DNA from: CAYQZD01 sp964421875
Lineage (GTDB): Bacteria > Electryoneota > Tariuqbacteria > Tariuqbacterales > Tariuqbacteraceae
Assembly (NCBI GenBank): GCA_964421875.1
Contig: CAYQZD010000023.1
Location: 1-41,705 of the forward strand
DNA length: 41,705 bases
Reading direction: 5' to 3'
The translations under genes were made by a program, and so were the position numbers. Positions 15,877 through 24,227 of the stretch are shown one piece after another (within the stretch, counting starts at the first letter, position 1; each line of letters starts with the position of its first letter). The notes under the pieces were generated by a model. That model saw only the letters and a program-made list of their open reading frames with translations, was not told the DNA's origin and made no database searches.

Positions 15877-16266
15877 ATGCGTGGACTTTTTTCGCTTTCC
15901 TTAATCTTGACGGCATTATTGATAGTCTTGGGCTGTGGTGAAAAGGTTAGTGTGGAGGAGATGTTCACCAACGCCAATCAACTCCAAAAGGAGGGGCATT
16001 ATGAGGAGGCGATTAAGGTTTATCAGAAACTGATTCAGGAACATCCCAAGAGCGAATACAGCCCCAAGGCGCAGTTTATGATCGGTTTCATCTATGCCAA
16101 CGAACTGGAAGATATGGACAGAGCCAAACTCGCCTACGAAAAGTTCGTCGAGGATTACCCCGAGCATGAAATGGTCAGCGCCGCCGAATGGGAGATAGAA
16201 AATCTTGGCCGGGACATCAATGAAATCGAAGAGTTGACCACGACAGAAGCTGACAGCTCCCGATAG
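15877..16266 (+). CDS. TPR-containing lipoprotein
   Basis: This 129-residue envelope protein has a lipoprotein signal peptide ending in LIVLGC (acylated Cys20). Tetratricopeptide-type helices follow (residues 30-105: ANQLQKEGHYEEAIKVYQKL, then AQFMIGFIYANE, then AKLAYEKFVEDYPEHEM). The arrangement resembles BamD or YbgF/CpoB-type proteins that scaffold envelope complexes, but it is shorter than BamD. ATG 15877 is chosen because GGAG lies 8 nt upstream and it gives a proper signal peptide; the frame is open 20 codons further upstream. A second small lipoprotein gene follows about 100 bases downstream. Confidence 0.82.
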   Translation: MRGLFSLSLILTALLIVLGCGEKVSVEEMFTNANQLQKEGHYEEAIKVYQKLIQEHPKSEYSPKAQFMIGFIYANELEDMDRAKLAYEKFVEDYPEHEMVSAAEWEIENLGRDINEIEELTTTEADSSR

Positions 16267-16364
16267 CGCAACAGTTATCGCTTGGCTTAGGTTTTCCTAC
16301 TTTGATGGGGTTGGAACAAAAGTTACACAATATTCCCAATTCCAACTAATAAAAGGGGAAGACA

Positions 16365-16589
16365 ATGAAAAAACTGCTAATTCTGTTTGTTATTCTTCTT
16401 GTGTCTTTGGGGTTGACACTCGCTGGTTGCGGCAAGAAGGCTGAACAAATGGAAGAACCCGCTCCCGTTGCTGAACCGGAAACTCAGGAGGCGATGACAG
16501 ATACCATGGAGGCTGAAACCGAAGAAGCCGCTGGCGATACCATGGAAGCGCCTGAAGAAATGGAGGAGGAAGCTGCTACCGAGCATTAG
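16365..16589 (+). CDS. Small acidic lipoprotein
   Basis: This 74-residue protein has a clear lipoprotein signal peptide (MKKLLILFVILL...LTLAGC, acylated Cys22). A low-complexity tail rich in Glu, Ala, Pro, Thr and Met contains repeats of the kind DTMEAETEEA and DTMEAPEEME. No domain was recognised. GGGGAAG is placed before the ATG and a strong terminator follows, so it is probably well expressed. It may be an abundant surface or periplasmic lipoprotein; the acidic tail might bind cations. Confidence 0.8.
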   Translation: MKKLLILFVILLVSLGLTLAGCGKKAEQMEEPAPVAEPETQEAMTDTMEAETEEAAGDTMEAPEEMEEEAATEH

Positions 16590-16907
16590 AAAGAGTTTCA
16601 TCAATGAAAGGCGATTCTTACGAATCGCCTTTTTTTATTTTGGGGATGATGGATTTCCGGGAGAGGGACGGAACGGTTAATTGGAACTTTGGGGGAGTAT
16701 GCTTGGTATATAATACAAGCCTCTTACTAAAGTCTGGAACTAATTGATTTATCATTGAATGCAGTGAAGAATCTCTTGTTTACTATAATGTTAGGTAAAA
16801 ATGAAATCCTTTACTTCGTTCAAGGTGACACTTCTGACAGACTTTTGTAAGAACTTCATTTAATATGCAATATTGAGAGTTTAACACTAAGATAATCGGT
16901 AAGATAA
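16590..16907. other. Intergenic region with terminator
   Basis: The terminator at 16609-16640 is followed by about 265 bases without a gene. A TATAAT-like box lies at 16709-16714 without a well-placed -35 box. No ribosome-binding site of note precedes the MoxR gene. Confidence 0.5.
16609..16640 (+). terminator. Intrinsic terminator of the small lipoprotein gene
   Basis: AGGCGATTC at 16609-16617 pairs with GAATCGCCT at 16622-16630 over a TTAC loop, followed by a run of T. Confidence 0.92.
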
Positions 16908-17897
16908 ATGGACCCAAAGATTCGCGAATTGACGGAAAAGATAGAGCTTGAATCGAGCTTCATAAAGGCAATTCTGGCAGAAGTGTCAAAAATAATAGTC
17001 GGGCAGAAACGTATGGTGGAGAGGCTGCTGGTGGGATTGCTGTCCGACGGCCACATCCTTTTGGAAGGCGTGCCCGGTTTGGCGAAGACTACCGCTATCA
17101 AATCCCTATCCGCCACTGTTACCGCTAAATTTCAGCGCATTCAGTTCACTCCCGACCTGCTTCCCGCCGATTTAATCGGGACCTTAATCTATAACCAGAA
17201 AACGGGCAATTTTTTCACCCGGACGGGACCGATTTTCGCCAATTTCATTTTAGCGGATGAAATCAACCGGGCTCCGGCCAAGGTGCAGTCGGCGCTGCTG
17301 GAAGCGATGCAGGAGCGGCAGGTAACGATTGGCGAGGAGACCTTCAAGTTGGAACAGCCGTTTCTGGTGCTGGCTACGCAGAATCCGATTGAACAGGAGG
17401 GCACTTACCCGCTGCCTGAGGCTCAGGTTGACCGGTTTATGCTCAAGATAATCATCGACTATCCCAGCCGTGGCGAGGAGCTGGCAATTCTGCGACAGCA
17501 GACCTCGGGCGAGGTTCCGCTGCCCCGGCCGGTGGTGGAGGCTGATACTATCCTTAGAGCGCGGAAGGTTGCCCGAGAGATTTACCTTGACCCTAAAATC
17601 GAAAACTACATCCTGGACCTGGTTTTCGCCACTCGGCAGCCGAAAGAATTCGGGTTGGCTGACCTCAATAACCTTATCAGTTATGGAGCCTCGCCCCGCG
17701 CTTCAATCTACCTGGCTCAAGCGGCGCGTTCCTACGCTTTCATCCGCGGCCGGGGTTATGTCATCCCCGAGGACATCCGCTCCATCGGGATGGATGTGCT
17801 GCGCCATCGAGTGATGATAACTTACGAAGCTGAGGCGGAGGAGATGAAATCGGAGGACATCATCCAGAGAATTTTCGATAAGATTGAGGTTCCGTAG
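16908..17897 (+). CDS. MoxR-family AAA+ ATPase
   Basis: This 329-residue cytoplasmic ATPase is of the MoxR type, which acts as a chaperone-like remodeler with von Willebrand A-domain partners. It has the Walker A motif GVPGLAKT (54-61), the Walker B region FILADEINRAP (Asp116, Glu117), the following KVQSALLEAMQERQVTIG and the sensor 1 stretch VLATQNPIEQEGTYPLPEAQ. These are signature sequences of the family. Such genes normally precede DUF58 and VWA genes. Here the next gene, 64 bases downstream, encodes an unrelated membrane glycosyltransferase-like protein, so the partner must be elsewhere or absent. Confidence 0.92.
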   Translation: MDPKIRELTEKIELESSFIKAILAEVSKIIVGQKRMVERLLVGLLSDGHILLEGVPGLAKTTAIKSLSATVTAKFQRIQFTPDLLPADLIGTLIYNQKTGNFFTRTGPIFANFILADEINRAPAKVQSALLEAMQERQVTIGEETFKLEQPFLVLATQNPIEQEGTYPLPEAQVDRFMLKIIIDYPSRGEELAILRQQTSGEVPLPRPVVEADTILRARKVAREIYLDPKIENYILDLVFATRQPKEFGLADLNNLISYGASPRASIYLAQAARSYAFIRGRGYVIPEDIRSIGMDVLRHRVMITYEAEAEEMKSEDIIQRIFDKIEVP

Positions 17898-17961
17898 ATA
17901 TATGTGTGGCTGGATACTTTTGTAACAGAGATTAAATAGTTATTTTTACTACATACGGCGT

Positions 17962-19512
17962 TTGAAGCGACTGACCATCATAGCGCTTCTGGCGGTAATC
18001 CTTTTCAGCCGGATTCCCCTTTTAGAAAAGACACCTTATGAATGGGATTCCGTCAATCTTCTGCTGGGGGTGGAGGGCTTCGATATATCTCAAGACCGCC
18101 CTCACCCGCCCGGATACATCGGCTACACCGCCCTGGGCAAAAGCTTGAATCTACTTTTTCACAATCCGCACCTCTCCCTCCTAATTCTCAACATAATTTT
18201 CACTCTTCTGCTGCTTTGGGGAATATGGCTGCTGGGATGCAGTCTGGTGAACCGGCGGGCGGGAATCCTCGCCGTTCTAATCGCCGCCGCCAGCCCCTTG
18301 ACCTGGTTCTACGGGCTGATTATCAACACTTATCTGGCGGGAGCGGCGCTCTGGATTCTGCTGGCTCACCTTTTCCTTAGACTGAAGCGGGATTCATCAT
18401 TGAACGCAGCGCTGGCGGGATTTATATGGGGGCTTTCAGGTTCGATTCGGCCGGATGTGATGGTAATGATTGCGCCGATGGCGTTTTATTCCCTATGGAA
18501 ATATAGACGGTGGAATAGACTCCCGCTGCTGTTTCCGGCGTTCCTATCCGGCGTTGCGGTGTGGGTGGTTCCCACTATCGCTTTATCAGGGGCTCCGTTT
18601 TTTACTTATCTGAAATCGCTATTAGCGGCCTCGGGGGGGAAGACCAGCGTCTTCTTGGGAGCGTCGGTTCGGTCTCACGCTATGATGCTGGCTAAAGCTT
18701 TTTTATGGCTGTTACTCGCCTGGGGCTGGGCGCTGCCGCTGATTCCGTTTAGGCGTAAAGGCAAGCCCGTTGGGGAACCGGGTGATGGTCTGAATGCTGA
18801 GGCGTTTTTACTTAGCGGAGTTTTGCCGCCGCTGGTACTTATGTTAGCTTTTCACCTTCCCAAGGCGGGCTATCTACTGTTGTATTACCCCGGACTAATA
18901 TTGCTGGGAGTTTTCTGGCTTGACAGGCTTTCCCGCCGGTTTGAGAGGCGGAGACTACTATTAGGCAGGGTGTATCCGGCTGTTATTATAGCGGTTTGGG
19001 TCTGTTATTTTCTATTTTGGCCGGGGGGAGGAATACCTGCGGAGCAGAACGCTGGCGCGAGTGCGATGATTAAAGCCGGGGCTTTGAGCTGGTCTCGGAT
19101 TCGAGCTGTCGACCGGTATACGCTGGATTGGACGGTAGCGATAGGAGATGAGTATAATCCGGAAAGGACGCTTATCATTACAGCGGGCAAGAGCTACGAC
19201 TGGCGGCGGGTCACTTATCAATTGCGTGAATTCCGGGTATTTCAGGTTTTACCGGTGGAAAGGGGGGTTGCGCGGGGGCAGATTGGTTTCGAGGGGGGGA
19301 TTATTCCGGTGGAGGATAAGTATACACTGCCGGCTGCGATAAAGAAGATAATTATTCTAACCGAAACCAGCGGGTGGATAGACCGTGAAATTATTCCTCA
19401 AACAAAGCTTACAGTGCGGGATACGGAGGCTGGAGTGCGCTGGTTCGAAGCGGATGCTGGAGGGGAATTTATGGTTGGCGGGGTGCGGTTTACGCGACTG
19501 AGTCAGAAATAA
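17962..19512 (+). CDS. GT-C-type membrane glycosyltransferase-like protein
   Basis: This 516-residue integral membrane protein has about ten hydrophobic segments. The first periplasmic loop contains YEWDSVNLLLGVEGF (Asp29), then QDRPHPPGYIGY. This Asp plus HPPG pattern is typical of DUF2723/GT39-like enzymes that transfer sugars from polyprenyl-phosphate carriers on the outer face of the inner membrane. The C-terminal third (from about residue 360) is soluble and probably periplasmic. The frame begins at TTG 17962, which immediately gives MKRLTIIALLAVIL, a plausible first helix. The substrate is unknown. An array of AAGTxxx heptads overlaps the stop codon. Confidence 0.75.
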   Translation: MKRLTIIALLAVILFSRIPLLEKTPYEWDSVNLLLGVEGFDISQDRPHPPGYIGYTALGKSLNLLFHNPHLSLLILNIIFTLLLLWGIWLLGCSLVNRRAGILAVLIAAASPLTWFYGLIINTYLAGAALWILLAHLFLRLKRDSSLNAALAGFIWGLSGSIRPDVMVMIAPMAFYSLWKYRRWNRLPLLFPAFLSGVAVWVVPTIALSGAPFFTYLKSLLAASGGKTSVFLGASVRSHAMMLAKAFLWLLLAWGWALPLIPFRRKGKPVGEPGDGLNAEAFLLSGVLPPLVLMLAFHLPKAGYLLLYYPGLILLGVFWLDRLSRRFERRRLLLGRVYPAVIIAVWVCYFLFWPGGGIPAEQNAGASAMIKAGALSWSRIRAVDRYTLDWTVAIGDEYNPERTLIITAGKSYDWRRVTYQLREFRVFQVLPVERGVARGQIGFEGGIIPVEDKYTLPAAIKKIIILTETSGWIDREIIPQTKLTVRDTEAGVRWFEADAGGEFMVGGVRFTRLSQK

Positions 19513-19535
19513 GTGCAAAGTATAAAGTGTGTAAC
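19511..19535. repeat. Short heptad array overlapping a stop codon
   Basis: The units aagtgca, aagtata and aagtgtg start inside the TAA stop codon of the membrane glycosyltransferase gene. They are of the same type as those at 27007 and 39684. Confidence 0.6.
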
Positions 19536-19552
19536 TTTTATACGGGAGATAA

Positions 19553-20194
19553 CTACTCCGGATAAAACAACTTGAGATATTCTCCCACACCAGTCAATAC
19601 TTTTGTCCCCGGTGACTTATCCAGCATCTTTGTCAAATCCATTGGATCTGCGTAGATAATTTCACAATTCAGAGCATCGCTAACCGATTTCTGTGTTGTC
19701 TTGGATTGTAAAGGAAGTGACCGAAGAAATTCCTTCTCCATACCTTCTCCCCCGGTGTTGGTTCCTCCACTTGTGTTTACTCTGCGAGAGATTGGACAAA
19801 GACGTAAATAGGGATGGGAATATCCCAAAAGCCGAATTGCCTTCCTATTCTGAATATGGTCCAGGACATAACCTGCTGGTATAGTCGGCATCCTGAACTG
19901 TATATAGGCTTTTCTGTAACCGGAATAGTCCACGTAAACCCAAACCTGCTGTTCAGGATGAAGACTTTGTTCGAATTCTCTCGCTTTCGGGTGTGTCCAG
20001 AGAGCTATGTCCGGTTCCTTCTGTGGCGGCCAATCATAAGGTCTTACAGCAATAGCGTTAAGGCGGCTCTTTCGTCCAAAGATGCGTTCAACAATTGTCC
20101 CAACATACTTTTCGATGGAATCTTCACTATGCGCTGCAATTGGCACTAACAGAGAATTTGGCAATCCGAATTTCTGGCTTCTTTCGTCAATCAC
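19553..20194 (-). CDS. Unknown 213-residue protein, possible His-Me finger (HNH-like) fold
   Basis: I do not recognise a named family. The protein starts at GTG 20194, with GGGGAG about 12 nt upstream, and has no signal peptide or membrane segment. The central region has IPAGYVLDHIQNRKAIRLLG (residues 106-125). It then has LRLCPISRRVNTSGG (130-144) followed by GGEGMEKEFLRSLP. The order of a VLDHI strand end, a basic helix and a later Asn (VN) resembles the His and Asn layout of HNH nucleases. This is a weak inference, because the zinc-binding cysteines are absent. Upstream, WVYVDYSGYRKAYIQFRMP may form beta strands leading into it. It is flanked by repeats on both sides and shares no operon. 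Confidence 0.65.
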   Translation of the reverse strand: MIDERSQKFGLPNSLLVPIAAHSEDSIEKYVGTIVERIFGRKSRLNAIAVRPYDWPPQKEPDIALWTHPKAREFEQSLHPEQQVWVYVDYSGYRKAYIQFRMPTIPAGYVLDHIQNRKAIRLLGYSHPYLRLCPISRRVNTSGGTNTGGEGMEKEFLRSLPLQSKTTQKSVSDALNCEIIYADPMDLTKMLDKSPGTKVLTGVGEYLKLFYPE

Positions 20195-20283
20195 AATTGG
20201 AAATTCTCCCCGCTACGCTCATTTATTGTTTGGTTCTTCTCTAAAAGAGGCGCAAACAGTCGGGATTATCAAAACTAATATTC

Positions 20284-20378
20284 TGTCATTGCGAACGAAG
20301 TGAAGCAATCTTATTGATTAATACAGCCCTAAAGATTGCTTCGTTCAGCCGTACGGCTGACGTCCTCGCAATAACATT
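20284..20378. repeat. Inverted repeat with GTCATTGCGA/TCGCAAT ends
   Basis: The left arm around GCGAACGAAGTGAAGCAATC (20291-20310) pairs with the right arm starting AAGATTGCTTCGTTC (20331-20345). A TCGCAATAACA end and an inner palindrome AGCCGTACGGCT follow. Shorter relatives lie at 33403-33428 and 41502-41529. Confidence 0.65.
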
Positions 20379-20404
20379 ATTAGACACGCTCCCGGCAGTC
20401 GTCA

Positions 20405-20483
20405 GTATATTTAATAATAATAAATATTTGGTGTCGGGTGCGGAGACCCGACACCACGGAAATGGGATTTCGGCAGCGCGCCC
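20405..20483 (+). repeat. 79-bp dispersed element, copy 1
   Basis: This stretch matches the reverse complement of 29242-29320 with about nine differences and no gaps. Its centre is the palindrome GGTGTCGGGT-gcggag-ACCCGACACC (20430-20455), flanked by a TAATAATAATA side and an ACGGAAAT...GGATTTCGGCA side. It lies just past the 3' end of the selenoprotein gene. Confidence 0.8.
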
Positions 20484-20507
20484 TTCAAAAATCGCTATAA
20501 GGACCAT

Positions 20508-22592
20508 TTATTTTTGGCGCAGGCTTTTGCCCGCCGCTTCCTGCCCGCTGTATTCAACGCCCGGCAGTTTAACGAAGGGGAAGCTGTCTGAAGCTGCTAT
20601 GCTATCGGGGTAACTTCCGGCGTTAGCCTGATAGGTGTAATTGCCCGTAGGGGCGTTGGCAGGGACATTTTGGGTCAAATCCCGGCTTAAGGCAGCGCCC
20701 GGGGGAAGGTACAAGCCTGTGCGTAAAACGATGGGACCGAAAACGGCGCCGGAAGGGAGGACGGCGTCAATCCATCCATCGATCGTATGAGGATTTGAAT
20801 CGTTATTGACTAATTCCACGGTGTAAGTGAAACTTCCCCCGCCGGGGGCGATTTGCACCGGGGGATTGTGCGGTGAGAGGTTGATCCGGATTTGCGAGCT
20901 TCCAAGGAGCCGGTCGATGATACGGATAATTTCCTGTGGGTCGTATTCATCCGACCAGTAAGCGACATTCCCATCCCGGTCGATGATGTAATCCTGAGGA
21001 TAGGGGGCTTCCGGGTGGGGCACGCGGTAGTTACGATACACGCTGCTACCCTGGTCATACAATCCTGGGAAGCGGCAGCCGAAGACATTGACAAAGGTTT
21101 GCAGTTCGCTCATATTGCCGCCGATTTCGAAAATCAGGACATCCCGCCCCTGGTATCGTTCATAGATAGTGGCGTCGGTGGCCGCAGACTGCGACCCGCA
21201 CAAGGGTCACCATCCCCCGCCGAATTCCAGGAAGACTACATTCCCCCGCATATCGGACAGCGAATACCAGACGCCGTCGGTGCCCTGCAGGTTGAAGCCG
21301 GGGGCGGCCGAACCTGCTTGAGGGAAACTGCTGTTGTTAGCGTAAACATACTGGCGGAAAGCGGTTTCGTTGGGGTCGTTGCAGTTGTAGGTGACATATC
21401 CGTTCACAGCGCCGCCGGTAGCGGTCATTGTGAGGTCGAGTGACGCTCCCGGCTGCAACGTCAAGGATGATTGGCTGAGAGTTATCCCGACGGGGGTGGA
21501 TATGGAGGTGACAATGAGTGGAGCGCCTCCGGTGTTACTGATGGTAACCGTAGTGTCTTCAGAAGCGGCGACCGCGCCAAAATCCACGTTCATCGGGTAA
21601 GCGTCGATGTCGGGAACGGTTTCCGTTCCTAATCGAAAAGCGCTCACACCCCTCCAATCCGCCACCGCAATCATTCCTTCGCCCTGGTATTCGCCGTAGT
21701 CGGCTCCCATCGCCCAGGTTTTGGTGTTTTCCCAGCCGGCAAGGCTGATAGAGTGGGGATTACTGATGTCGAACACTTCCAGCGTCCTCCATGACCCCAC
21801 AGCGGCATAGTTCCCGCGAATTCCGAGTCCCCAGGCGCATCCTAAAGAGGGCGCTATATCCAACAGGACCGGATTCTCCGGCTGTGAAATATCGACCGCG
21901 GCGACGCCGTCAACACCCAGTGAGATCACAGCGGTGCTGCCCTCGATTTCGATGTCGTTTGCCAATCCGGGGAGGTTCAAAACAGCGGTTTCTATCAACA
22001 CCGCGCCGACTCTCACCACCGCCAAGCCGTATCTGCCGTTGGCGATGAAGAGGTAATCTCCGGAGGCGGCGATATTCCAGCAGGCGTTATCGGTGAGGGG
22101 GAAGGTTCCGGTTACGGAGGGATTTGACAAACTGCTGACGTTCACCAGCGCAATCCCCGCCTGGTGTGCGGCGGCATAGAGGGTAGCGCCGATTAAAGCG
22201 CCCCCCTCGAAGGCTCTATCGCTGGCTCCCGAGCCGCATTGTCCTACCAGGTTGAGGCTGGCGGCGATGCTGTAGATTTGCAGCCCGTCGCTGCGGCAGA
22301 AAGCGAAGAGCGTGTCTCCATAGGCACGGTGCCTCCAGCATTTTGCGCCGGTGCGGGTTCCGCGGGTAATGCCATAGGGATTAGAGAAATCGTAGGTCTC
22401 GGTTCCGGGCACGAAACCGTTGGCGACATAGGCGTTGGTTCCTGCGATTTCCAAATCCATCAGGTGCGCCCGATTTTGCTCGTTATGGCCCAGAAATTCG
22501 ATGTTGTCGATGTAAAATTGGGCAAAGACTGAGGAATAGGGCTGTAAAAACGAGAGGGATATCAGAACGAGAAGCACGGACAGCTTTTTCAT
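20508..22592 (-). CDS. Probable selenoprotein: secreted LVIVD-repeat protein with thioredoxin-like UxxC domain
   Basis: Read with UGA (21209-21207) as selenocysteine, this is one 694-residue exported protein. A signal peptide (MKKLSVLLVLISL, cut near VFA-Q) is followed by LVIVD-type beta-propeller repeats to about residue 325 (VAAVDISQPENPV, LEVFDISNPHSIS). An Ig-like domain spans about 330-430 (NVDFGAVAASEDTTVTISNTGGAPL). A TlpA/AhpC-type thioredoxin domain covers about 430-555, and a C-terminal Ig-like region follows. The thioredoxin strand GNVVFLEFGGGW (450-461) is followed directly by U462-P-L-C465, so UGA occupies the first position of the CxxC redox motif. The frame continues through the fold (DVLIFEIGGN, YPQDYIIDRDGNVAYW). 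A SECIS-like hairpin begins 10 nt after the UGA. The role is inferred as periplasmic thiol or peroxide redox chemistry. A nonsense mutation is the alternative, made less likely by the exact placement. Confidence 0.8.
21180..21209 (-). promoter_or_regulatory. UGA selenocysteine codon with bacterial SECIS-like hairpin
   Basis: In the mRNA, UGA is followed by ten bases and then GGUCGCAGUCUGCGGCC (21196-21180). This folds as a seven-pair stem (one U-G wobble) with apical loop GUC. The E. coli fdhF minimal SECIS is, as I recall it, GGUUGCAGGUCUGCACC placed 11 nt after UGA; the two share the GCA...GUCUGC core. The distance from UGA to the loop is 17 nt and the loop starts with G followed by U, which fits general rules for bacterial SECIS elements. 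Binding by SelB is inferred. Confidence 0.75.
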
Positions 22593-22882
22593 TTTGAACC
22601 GCCGGGATTTATCTAAGAGGTTTTAGGCTGAAATGTGAATCATATTTTGGAATGACTATCTCTTCGGCATCATTAATCTATAATATGTGAAAAAAGAGGG
22701 AAATTGACAATAATCTCGCCTTCAGGTTTTGAGATTGAGGATTATTATGTTAATTTTACCATTGACGATAGGATATTTGCAACAATACCGGGCAGATTAA
22801 TGTCTAATTTAACGGGGGGACGATTAAACATCTTTTTGTATATTTTTGGACGCTTTCAAATATTTAGAGGTTTAACTGAATA

Positions 22883-23530
22883 ATGGATAAACCGGAAGTG
22901 CGCAAACTGTACCGTTCGAGTTCCGACCGGATGTTAGGGGGGGTGTGCGGCGGCTTGGCGGAATATTTCAACATCGATTCAACACTGATGAGGATATTGT
23001 GGGTGGTGTTCACACTGGTGGGAGGGGCGGGACTGCTGCTGTATATCGTCTCGCTCATCATCATTCCCTTGAATCCGGGCGAGGCTGCGTCCGAAGTCAA
23101 GAAATCCAAGACCGGCAGCAGCGGTTTAATCTGGGGAATCGTATTGATAGCGCTGGGCTTGATCGTCTTAGCTGGGAACTTCAACTGGGTCTTTTTTCCA
23201 TTCTTCTGGGGGGGATTCGCTCTTTTCTGGCCCTTACTTATCATCGTGGCAGGGCTGGCTTTGATTTTTGCTGGCCGCCGGGGTCTTGAGTCTAAGAAAT
23301 GTGTCGGAACCGACCAGCTCTATCGTATGCGGAGCGACCGGATGTTTTTGGGAATCGCCTCGGGCACAGCGCGTCATTTCAACCTCGACCCCACAGTCGC
23401 GCGGCTGCTCTGGAGCCTGTTCATAGTTTTCACCGGTGGAATTGGCCTGGTAGTTTATATCATACTCTATTTCGTCCTTCCCGACGAACCTGAGTCAACA
23501 AAAGAGGAGGCTGAAGATGTCCAAGAGTAA
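22883..23530 (+). CDS. Membrane protein with two PspC domains
   Basis: This 215-residue inner-membrane protein contains two PspC-type units. The first is residues 8-66 (LYRSSSDRMLGGVCGGLAEYFNIDST followed by a hydrophobic helix). The second is about 142-203 (LYRMRSDRMFLGIASGTARHFNLDPT plus a helix ending in YFVLPDEPES). Between them are two hydrophobic segments with the LiaF-like pattern IWGIVLIALGLIVL. PspC proteins sense or counter envelope stress. In the second unit the usual GVCGG turn is changed to GIASG. The gene overlaps the next one by 14 bases, implying coupled translation. It lies divergent from the selenoprotein gene. Confidence 0.88.
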   Translation: MDKPEVRKLYRSSSDRMLGGVCGGLAEYFNIDSTLMRILWVVFTLVGGAGLLLYIVSLIIIPLNPGEAASEVKKSKTGSSGLIWGIVLIALGLIVLAGNFNWVFFPFFWGGFALFWPLLIIVAGLALIFAGRRGLESKKCVGTDQLYRMRSDRMFLGIASGTARHFNLDPTVARLLWSLFIVFTGGIGLVVYIILYFVLPDEPESTKEEAEDVQE

Positions 23531-24050
23531 AGGCATTCCCATTCTGGGAGTAATTCTGGTGATAGCGGGCGCGATATTGTTGTTGAACGCAGTGGATTTA
23601 ATTCACCTGCACTGGTCTTATTTTCTGATAGCGGCGGGCGCGGCGCTATTCGCGGTCGCTTTCAAGTCCAAAGACAAGGGGGGAGTATTCCCCGGCGCCA
23701 TAGTTCTGCTCATCGGCCTGCTCTTTCTGCTGCGATACCACTACATCCTTGACGATTCAATGCGCTATATGTGGCCGGTGTTTCCCGCGATTGTGGGGAT
23801 AGCTTTTTTCGTGCTGTTCATTTTCAAGTCCTCCGATTGGGGACTGCTTATTCCGGGGGCAATCTGTCTGTTCGTCGGAGTTTACGGATTGGCTTATAAT
23901 TACTGGCTGGTTCGTCAAAGCCCCTGGGAAATCATCGCCCGGTATTGGCCGCTGATACTGATTGTGGTGGGGGCGCATCTAATCCTGAAGGATAGAAGAC
24001 GGCCTTCTGACAAGATTTCCGATGAAGAAGTCAAACCTCCACCAGAATAA
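23517..24050 (+). CDS. LiaF/LiaI-like multi-helix membrane protein
   Basis: This 177-residue protein has six to eight hydrophobic helices arranged in repeated pairs of the type GVILVIAGAILLLNAVDL, AIVLLIGLLFLL, AICLFVGVYGL and PLILIVVGAHLIL. The pattern matches the LiaI/LiaF-like transmembrane family, commonly encoded beside PspC proteins in envelope-stress operons. The C-terminus (DRRRPSDKISDEEVKPPPE) is soluble. The start codon is inside the preceding pspC-type gene, with GAGGAGG upstream. It may form a membrane complex with the PspC protein. Confidence 0.8.
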   Translation: MSKSKGIPILGVILVIAGAILLLNAVDLIHLHWSYFLIAAGAALFAVAFKSKDKGGVFPGAIVLLIGLLFLLRYHYILDDSMRYMWPVFPAIVGIAFFVLFIFKSSDWGLLIPGAICLFVGVYGLAYNYWLVRQSPWEIIARYWPLILIVVGAHLILKDRRRPSDKISDEEVKPPPE

Positions 24051-24079
24051 CATTGGATGCGGGCATTTGAGTGAGAGGC

Positions 24080-24150
24080 GAGTATTAAAGTGTAAAGTGT
24101 TCAGACCGGAATTTAGAAGTCAGGTCTCCGCTTCGCTAAAGACCTGACTT
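24080..24150. repeat. Short heptad array plus AGGTCT palindrome
   Basis: Three heptads (gagtatt, aaagtgt, aaagtgt) lie at 24080-24100. AAGTCAGGTCT at 24117-24127 pairs perfectly with AGACCTGACTT at 24140-24150, the most regular of the four copies of this REP-like element. Confidence 0.8.
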
Positions 24151-24212
24151 AACGAAGAAATTTTCGAGCATCGAGTAGCAAGTTCACGCTGAAAGAACCC
24201 CGCTATTATTGT

Positions 24213-24227
24213 GTGGATTAAATCCAC
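24213..24227. repeat. Small inverted repeat of the GGGTTGAAACCC type
   Basis: GTGGATT-a-AATCCAC belongs to a loose family of inverted repeats found also at 1032, 26394, 27308 and 27942, with differing arms. Confidence 0.5.

Larger units (their letters stand above)
20195..20507. other. Intergenic region made of two repeat elements
   Basis: These 313 bases contain an inverted repeat of about 95 bases (20284-20378) and the 79-base dispersed element (20405-20483), which ends 25 bases from the selenoprotein stop codon. No gene was found. Confidence 0.6.

Noticed and set aside
20508..21203. Separate gene starting at TTG 21203
   Set aside because: It begins in the middle of a thioredoxin fold, two codons after an in-frame UGA, without a ribosome-binding site. 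It is better read as the continuation of the upstream frame.
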